This document shows positions 62,201 through 64,000 of a stretch of 64,000 nt of DNA, piece by piece (the stretch's first letter is position 1; the number at the start of each line of letters is the position of its first letter). Position numbers and translations under genes: made by a program. The DNA is from Alligator mississippiensis (Eukaryota; Chordata; Crocodylia; Alligatoridae). The notes under the pieces were generated by a model. The model had not been told where the DNA came from and ran no database searches. It was given only the letters and a program-made list of their open reading frames with translations. The stretch is taken from NCBI RefSeq assembly GCF_030867095.1, contig NC_081835.1:47599892-47663891 (forward strand), written 5' to 3'.

Positions 62201-64000
62201 GAGGCTGGCCAGAGCCAGGAAGGTGCATGGGAGTTACTTGCTTAGGTCTCAGGTGCTGTAAAGCCCAAGCAGACAGTGTCCAGACAGGGAGGCAAAGCTG
62301 CTTCCCTTTGATAAAGCTGACCACACAAACCCCATTCCCATATGTTTTGTCCCAGTGCTTATGGTTCTGAATGAAGAGGAGCAGGTAGCTAGTGCGATCC
62401 CTAGGAAGGACATGGGGGTCACCCCACCCCTTCACACTGCCCTGCCCTGTGCCATAGTACATGACCTGAACAGAGCACTGTTCCTTGGAGAGATGGATTT
62501 GCTCAAACGGGGACTGGCATTTCCAGATCACTATGTTCTTTATCCTTGCACCTGACTTGTGTCCCTCTTTGAGTACTAGCTGGGATTGCCTTGCTGTAGA
62601 ATTAGAGCCAAGTACCTGGAGCTGCTTGGATCGGTCCCTCCAGGAGTCCTTGAGAAGAATATCCTTTCCCTGTCTAGTGTGCTGAGCAGCGGCCCTCTGA
62701 ATATGTATCAGAGCCTTTCACGGCCGCCCTCATGTTTGCTGGGGAACCGGTGCTGCTTTGGCACTAATGAGTGACCTGGGCTGACCCAGCAGGGAGGGTG
62801 GAAGCAGAAGAAGGCAGTAATAGGAACCAAGTGCCTTGCAGGGCTGCCAAGGGAAGTGAGTGCTACCCAAGTGCATTATGCCATGACAGGATTTCAGGCA
62901 GCTGAGGCCTGAAGAATCTGTGGTCCCCTCCCTTGCCAGGGACAGCAGCTCCTTCTACCTCAGATTCTCCATCTGTAAACCAATGGCATTAGATGCATTG
63001 CTGATGCTGTAATTCAGCACCAACAGGCTTTGAAGTGGTTTAGTTTTCACAGGAAATAAGGCTCCTGAAGCAGTGTGTGCGCCCTGGCAGTGCCAAGGGG
63101 CGATGACACACAAATAGCTCCCTTGTTTTTTGAAGAGATTTCACAGGACTAGATCCCCCACACCACTGGTGCCAGGTCCCTTTTGTCTTCCAGCTTTGCA
63201 AAGTTAGTATTTGGGCCACTAGGAGCTGGCAGTGCTTGGGGATACGACTGAATTGGGTTACATGGAATATAAAAGCTGCTCGCTCATTCCTGGCCAATAA
63301 ATGGCTCTACCTCACTCCAGGAGGGTGGGCCTGTCCACCATAGCCTCTCCACAGTCACATTTAGTGTCCCCTAGGGAGAAGTGCAGCTCACTAGGGGGTC
63401 CATCCCATTCACTTTACACTCAGTCTCATGGGCTGTCTGCAGGTGTTTTCTTCTTTTCAGTTATTTGAGGGTCCTCAGACCTGCTGGTCCTTTGAAAGCA
63501 AAAAAGCCTAAATAATGCAATATTTAGGCCACACAGCTTCAATCATGGAGTGTCAGGAACATGGAAATGTAAGATTCCAACATCATTGGATTACACTAGA
63601 CACATGCACCCCACCCCTATGCATATTCACAGGGAAAGACACATGCTCATGTGTACCTGCACATGCATATATGAGTGTATACACACAGATACGCCCTCTC
63701 TCACACAGCTCAATTAGAGTGGATGCTAGAACCTTAGCTGTGTATTTATTCTGTTCCTGTTTCTCTGGCTAAATACGCAGCTTCATACCATTGTTCACAT
63801 AAAAAGGAGCCCTGCAGACCCTTAATCTCAGCATTTCCTGACTTCTTTAATTTTCATTGTATACCTTTAGGATTTAAGTAACCTAGATTTTTGCCATTCA
63901 TTTGTAAAATATTGCAAAGGAAGTGGATGCTTCCCATTGACCCCAATTGCTGTTGTAGGAAGAGTTTGCAGTCAGGGAAGATTTACTCTTTCTCCCCCCA
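59235..64000. other. gene-free right end
   Basis: No gene, no clear repeat and no CpG island recognised. A ca/tg-rich stretch lies at 63600-63700. Possible conserved non-coding elements cannot be judged without comparison. Confidence 0.35.

Overview
This is vertebrate nuclear DNA. Introns have GT-AG ends, there are CpG-rich promoters with ETS and CCAAT motifs, and the repeats are decayed CR1 LINEs, L2/MIR-type fragments, tRNA-like SINEs and many short hAT-type and other inverted-repeat DNA transposons. CR1 dominance together with hAT/MITE insertions and old L2/MIR relics suggests a non-avian reptile, most likely a crocodilian (inference). The gene order TMEM203 - NDOR1 matches the human 9q34.3 block.

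Layout. Positions 1-165 are a CpG-rich promoter-like edge; by synteny it could serve TPRN, lying off the left end. From 165 to 7470 there are no genes, only a CR1 copy on each strand and at least three hAT-type elements. TMEM203 (minus strand, single exon, 138 aa) lies at 7858-8274, with a four-copy 54-bp minisatellite in its 3' UTR. It shares a CpG-island bidirectional promoter (about 8275-8620, with a duplicated ETS-motif block) with NDOR1 (plus strand). NDOR1 can be followed through 14 coding exons from 11073 to 38610, giving an intact 594-aa diflavin reductase. Its introns carry a 2.4-kb inverted-repeat transposon, CR1 pieces, a 935-bp fold-back hAT element and a 211-bp hAT MITE with perfect 8-bp target duplications.

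From 42487 to 43539 there is an apparently intronless gene for a 350-aa RING-finger protein with a very hydrophobic C-terminus, probably a membrane-anchored E3 ubiquitin ligase of the RNF182/RNF183/RNF186/RNF223/RNF224 kind. Its exact orthologue is not settled. From 44 kb to the right end I recognise no certain gene: there are SINE, CR1 and L2 relics, a MITE with a hairpin near each end (46.7 kb), a regulatory-looking block with a perfect RFX X-box (48.7 kb), a fold-back hAT element (58.7 kb) and one weak candidate exon on the minus strand (57.5 kb).

The genes do not form a pathway. NDOR1 passes NADPH electrons to the cytosolic Fe-S assembly machinery, TMEM203 is an ER/endolysosomal membrane protein linked to calcium handling and STING, and the RING protein is a presumed ubiquitin ligase. 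I recognise no LTR retroelement, CRISPR array or tRNA/rRNA gene. I find no convincing new biological system. The most distinctive material is the set of fold-back DNA transposons with readable target duplications, the duplicated promoter block, and the RING gene with its unusually open downstream frame.
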